A DNA stretch of 64,000 nt from Halorussus salilacus. GTDB lineage: Archaea; Halobacteriota; Halobacteria; Halobacteriales; Haladaptataceae. Under the pieces are notes generated by a model that had not been told where the DNA came from, did no database searches, and worked only from the letters and a program-made list of their open reading frames with translations. Every line of letters begins with the position of its first letter. Position 1 is the first letter of the stretch. Shown piece by piece: positions 61,724 through 64,000 of this stretch. The translations under genes and the position numbers were made by a program. The stretch is taken from the NCBI RefSeq assembly GCF_024138125.1, contig NZ_CP099993.1:496001-560000 (forward strand). The letters are read 5' to 3'.

Positions 61724-62290
61724 ATGGATAAGCTGAGGCAGTCTCTGCTCGACGCGCCGATCATCGAGAAAGACGGCTATCACTACTTCGTCCACCCCAT
61801 CAGCGACGGGATTCCGATGCTCGAACCCGCCCTGTTGCGGGAGATCGTCATCCGCATCATCCGGAAGGCCGAACTGGAGGACGTCGACAAGATCGTCACC
61901 CCCGCGGCGATGGGCATCCACATCTCCACGGCGGTGTCGCTGATGACCGACATCCCCCTCGTGGTCATCCGCAAGCGCGAGTACGGACTGGAGGGCGAGG
62001 TCGCGCTCTCCCAGCAGACCGGCTACTCCGAGAACGAGATGTACGTCAACAACGTCAACGAGGGCGACCGCGTGCTCCTGCTCGACGACGTGCTCAGCAC
62101 CGGCGGGACGATGAAGGCCATCACCGAGGCGCTCGAACACATCGGGGCCGACGTGGCCGACGTGCTCGCGGTCATCAAGAAGGAGGGGCCGAACGAACTC
62201 GACGACACCGACTACGACGTGAAGACGCTCATCAACGTGGACGTGCAGGACGGCGAGGTCGTCATCGTCGACGAGGACGGCGACGGATAA
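61724..62290 (+). CDS. Purine phosphoribosyltransferase (HGPRT-like)
   Basis: 188 residues, [29 protein letters not shown]-binding motif [20 protein letters not shown]. Member of the archaeal hypoxanthine/adenine phosphoribosyltransferase group used in purine salvage; some relatives (GfcR) are regulators, but no HTH domain is present here. CTTTTATTGG (61695-61704) sits about 25 nt before the ATG, fixing the start and excluding the upstream repeat-derived frame. Confidence 0.9.
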   Translation: MDKLRQSLLDAPIIEKDGYHYFVHPISDGIPMLEPALLREIVIRIIRKAELEDVDKIVTPAAMGIHISTAVSLMTDIPLVVIRKREYGLEGEVALSQQTGYSENEMYVNNVNEGDRVLLLDDVLSTGGTMKAITEALEHIGADVADVLAVIKKEGPNELDDTDYDVKTLINVDVQDGEVVIVDEDGDG

Positions 62291-62327
62291 GAGCTACTTT
62301 CCATTATTGGTCATTCAGCAACGGGTC

Positions 62328-62951
62328 TTATTCCTCAGACCGTTGCCACACCATGACAGCCCGTGTCCCTTGAATAGATAGGTAGAGGATGATGAGTCCA
62401 AATATAAGGATAATCGTTTGCTCTAACGCGGAGAAAGAGGAAAGTTGGGTATCAGACCAAAAATAGAGTGAAACTGAATACTGTATAAAAACGACAAAAA
62501 TTAGCCCTGCACGTGATATATCTCGTGCAAGAGCATCGAATGTTCTACGAATCTCGTCATATGAATCTACTAGCGACGAAATGTTCATTGAGAATGTAAA
62601 TAAGACGGCAGTCCCCAATACTAAACCCACTGGTTGAATCTGAATTGACCACGTTGCAAGAGAAAGCAAGGCCAGAAACGCTCCGACATGGAAAGCGATA
62701 ACAGCCGAATTATTCTTTTTCAATGCATCAGCTAAGTAGTATCCTGTTCCTAGCCCAATTAGTGCAATTCGTACCGGAGTCACAATCTCCTCCCCAACAA
62801 CAGCTAATCCAATTGATGACTGCATTCCTCGGTTCAAAACAACCAGAAATAGAATTAGTGCTACACCAGCGACAAATGCTGGCAGATGATACTGTTGAAG
62901 GGTAAGAAGAACTCCAGACTCCGTATCCATGTTCGCTTCATCAGTTTCCAT
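62328..62951 (-). CDS. AT-rich membrane protein, probably acquired
   Basis: 207 residues, about six helices, beginning METDEANMDTESGVLLTLQQ. Its DNA is far AT-richer than neighbours and its helices use more Ile, Phe and Ser. TATATTTAAG (about 62976-62985, reverse strand) gives leaderless spacing to the ATG at 62951. No family recognised. It lies between a housekeeping gene and a tRNA with displaced 3' fragments, consistent with horizontal gain. Confidence 0.65.
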   Translation of the reverse strand: METDEANMDTESGVLLTLQQYHLPAFVAGVALILFLVVLNRGMQSSIGLAVVGEEIVTPVRIALIGLGTGYYLADALKKNNSAVIAFHVGAFLALLSLATWSIQIQPVGLVLGTAVLFTFSMNISSLVDSYDEIRRTFDALARDISRAGLIFVVFIQYSVSLYFWSDTQLSSFSALEQTIILIFGLIILYLSIQGTRAVMVWQRSEE

Positions 62952-63117
62952 ACATCTGACGGAGCGTATATGAACTTAAATATACTTCGCTAAGTAAGGA
63001 ATCCGATTTTCAGAAGCCGATTCGGTTCAGGCGTCCCCGCGAGCGACCGCGCCGCGGGCCGACGCGAGCGCGTCCGTCGCGGGCGCGGGAAGCGCGTTCG
63101 AGTTTGTTCGCGAGGGT

Positions 63118-63164
63118 CGTCACGCCCGTGAGGCCGAGCGAAGCGAAGCCGAACGGGCGTGACG
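63118..63164. repeat. 12-bp inverted repeat sharing tRNA-Arg acceptor sequence
   Basis: CGTCACGCCCGT (63118-63129) and ACGGGCGTGACG (63153-63164) contain CACGCCC, the 3' acceptor strand of the nearby tRNA-Arg. It lies in the gene-free stretch 62952-63383. Confidence 0.6.
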
Positions 63165-63331
63165 GGAGTGAGCAGACCGCTGGTCTGCGAACATCGAAAG
63201 CCCCGACGCGTCTTTCGGAATTCGAACCGAAGCAAGACATTCCGGGCGTGCGGCGCTTCGCTCGCGGTTGCACCGCTCGCATTCCCGAGGCGCGTTGCGC
63301 CTCGCTCTCGCCGTTCCGGGCTGTGACTTGC

Positions 63332-63357
63332 AGGGTTCGAACCCTCACGCCCGCTGT
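63332..63357 (+). pseudogene. tRNA 3'-end fragment, inverted
   Basis: AGGGTTCGAACCCT is a T arm followed by CACGCCCGCTGT, identical for 12 nt to the 3' end plus flank of tRNA-Arg (63380-63391, opposite strand). It is a partial tRNA without 5' half. Confidence 0.6.
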
Positions 63358-63383
63358 TGCGACTCGCTCCGCTCGTCGGACAG

Positions 63384-63456
63384 CGGGCGTGACGGGATTC
63401 GAACCCGCGATCAGGAGGTTAGGAACCTCCTGCCCTATCCACTAGGCCACACGCCC
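63384..63456 (-). tRNA. tRNA-Arg (CCT)
   Basis: 73 nt: acceptor GGGCGTG/CACGCCC, anticodon stem-loop GGAGGTTCCTAACCTCC (anticodon CCT), T arm CGGGTTCGAATCCCG. A complete cloverleaf can be drawn. Confidence 0.95.
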
Positions 63457-63469
63457 CACAAAAAACGAG

Positions 63470-63763
63470 TTATTCGGTGCTCGTCTCGGTTTCGGTCTCG
63501 GAGTCGGTGGCCGAGTCCGTGGAAGCCTCACCGATGGGCTCGGAGTCGGTGTCAGTGTCGGCGTCGAGGTCCGGGTCCTGCATCTCCTGGAGCTCCTGCT
63601 CGACTTCCTGGCGGCCCTTCTTGAACTCGCCCATGGCCTCGCCGGTCGAGCGGGCGAGCTTGGGAATCTTGTTCGCGCCGAACAGCAGGACGGCGATGAG
63701 GAGTATCACCATCATCTCCATCCCGCCCGGGATTGGTCCGAATAGTGGGATCATCTCTACCAT
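63470..63763 (-). CDS. tatA: Sec-independent translocase TatA
   Basis: 97 residues (94 from a second Met). Short N-terminus IPLFGPIPGGMEMMVILLIAV, hinge FGANKIPKLARSTGEAMGEFKKG and a Glu-rich amphipathic helix, then an Asp/Thr/Ser tail. TatA forms the pore-like assembly for folded twin-arginine substrates, a main export route in haloarchaea; several Tat substrates are encoded in this window. CCTATAATTT (about 63791-63800, reverse strand) is the promoter candidate. Confidence 0.93.
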   Translation of the reverse strand: MVEMIPLFGPIPGGMEMMVILLIAVLLFGANKIPKLARSTGEAMGEFKKGRQEVEQELQEMQDPDLDADTDTDSEPIGEASTDSATDSETETETSTE

Positions 63764-63925
63764 CTCTACGTGAGGATAGCTGATTCTAAATTATAGGCTT
63801 TTTGCTCGCTGCCGACCCGAGGAACCGGCTCCGAACGCGTTCCCGGTCGGCCGAGAAACCCGAGTGACCACCAGCGGACACTGCGCGGCCGAGGGCTTTT
63901 TCCTCTGGGCGACGAGGGAGACCAT

Positions 63926-64000
63926 ATGAGCGAGACGCAGGAATCCGACGAGGGCCGCCGAACCTACGACCCCGACGCAGACCACGCCTTCCCCGACGAC
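63926..64000 (+). CDS. Start of an unidentified gene, cut by window end
   Basis: ATG at 63926 opens MSETQESDEGRRTYDPDADH and five more residues, very acidic, in frame to the edge. Too little to identify. Confidence 0.5.
   Translation, partial: MSETQESDEGRRTYDPDADHAFPDD

Overview
The window is chromosomal DNA of a haloarchaeon (class Halobacteria). Evidence: high GC with very acidic proteins, an S-layer glycoprotein and another surface protein with PGF-CTERM tails, archaeal ribosomal and RNA polymerase operons (rps13-rps4-rps11-rpo3, rpl18e-rpl13-rps9-rpo10-rpo6-eno-rps2), halocyanin, Por-type 2-oxoacid:ferredoxin oxidoreductase, and many leaderless genes with a TATA box about 27 nt before the start codon. 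A genus cannot be fixed from the sequence alone; a Halorussus/Haladaptatus-like organism is a guess.

Layout. 1-7.2 kb: archaeosortase A (cut by the window edge), two toxin-antitoxin pairs (VapBC-like and AbrB/PIN), the S-layer glycoprotein, an IS1341-type TnpB and a double glyoxalase. 7.7-15.5 kb: a small membrane protein, a DRG-type GTPase, then the L11/L1-L10-L12 ribosomal cluster. This cluster is split by a roughly 3.2-kb AT-richer island (three genes) flanked by a 39-bp direct repeat of the 3' end of rpl11. 15.6-30.8 kb: a TctA-like transporter, an aminotransferase, an Lrp regulator, porAB, a large PKD surface protein with a partner, Mrp/NBP35, a TRAM protein and MoaA. 31-37.2 kb: a translation/transcription superoperon with tRNA-Ser and tRNA-Leu. 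37.8-49.7 kb: MeaB and methylmalonyl-CoA mutase small subunit, a Usp protein, coxA and small membrane proteins, an alkaline-phosphatase-superfamily hydrolase, an M42 peptidase and halocyanin. 50-61.2 kb: a flavoprotein, CoaBC and a full Mrp (Mnh) Na+/H+ antiporter operon. 61.2-64 kb: tandem repeats, a purine phosphoribosyltransferase, an AT-rich acquired gene, tRNA-Arg with displaced tRNA 3' fragments, and TatA.

Themes. Surface biogenesis: archaeosortase, two PGF-CTERM clients, TatA and several Tat or Sec secreted proteins. Energy and ion handling: CoxA, halocyanin, Por and the Mrp antiporter. Mobile DNA: TnpB, the rpl11-3' island, tRNA-Arg remnants and two dispersed repeat families. Family 1 (six copies, about 130-225 bp) has a conserved 3' core ending near GGTACCGGGAGTAGCTAGC and variable internal hairpins. 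Family 2 (three copies) is bounded by GGGACTGAAAGGGG and a GGGGGCTTTC motif.

The best leads are the rpl11-3' integration site, the hairpin-rich repeat family 1, a frameshift beside a perfect hairpin in mnhD, a 27-bp perfect inverted repeat at 48.4 kb, and the archaeosortase gene close to its likely client.
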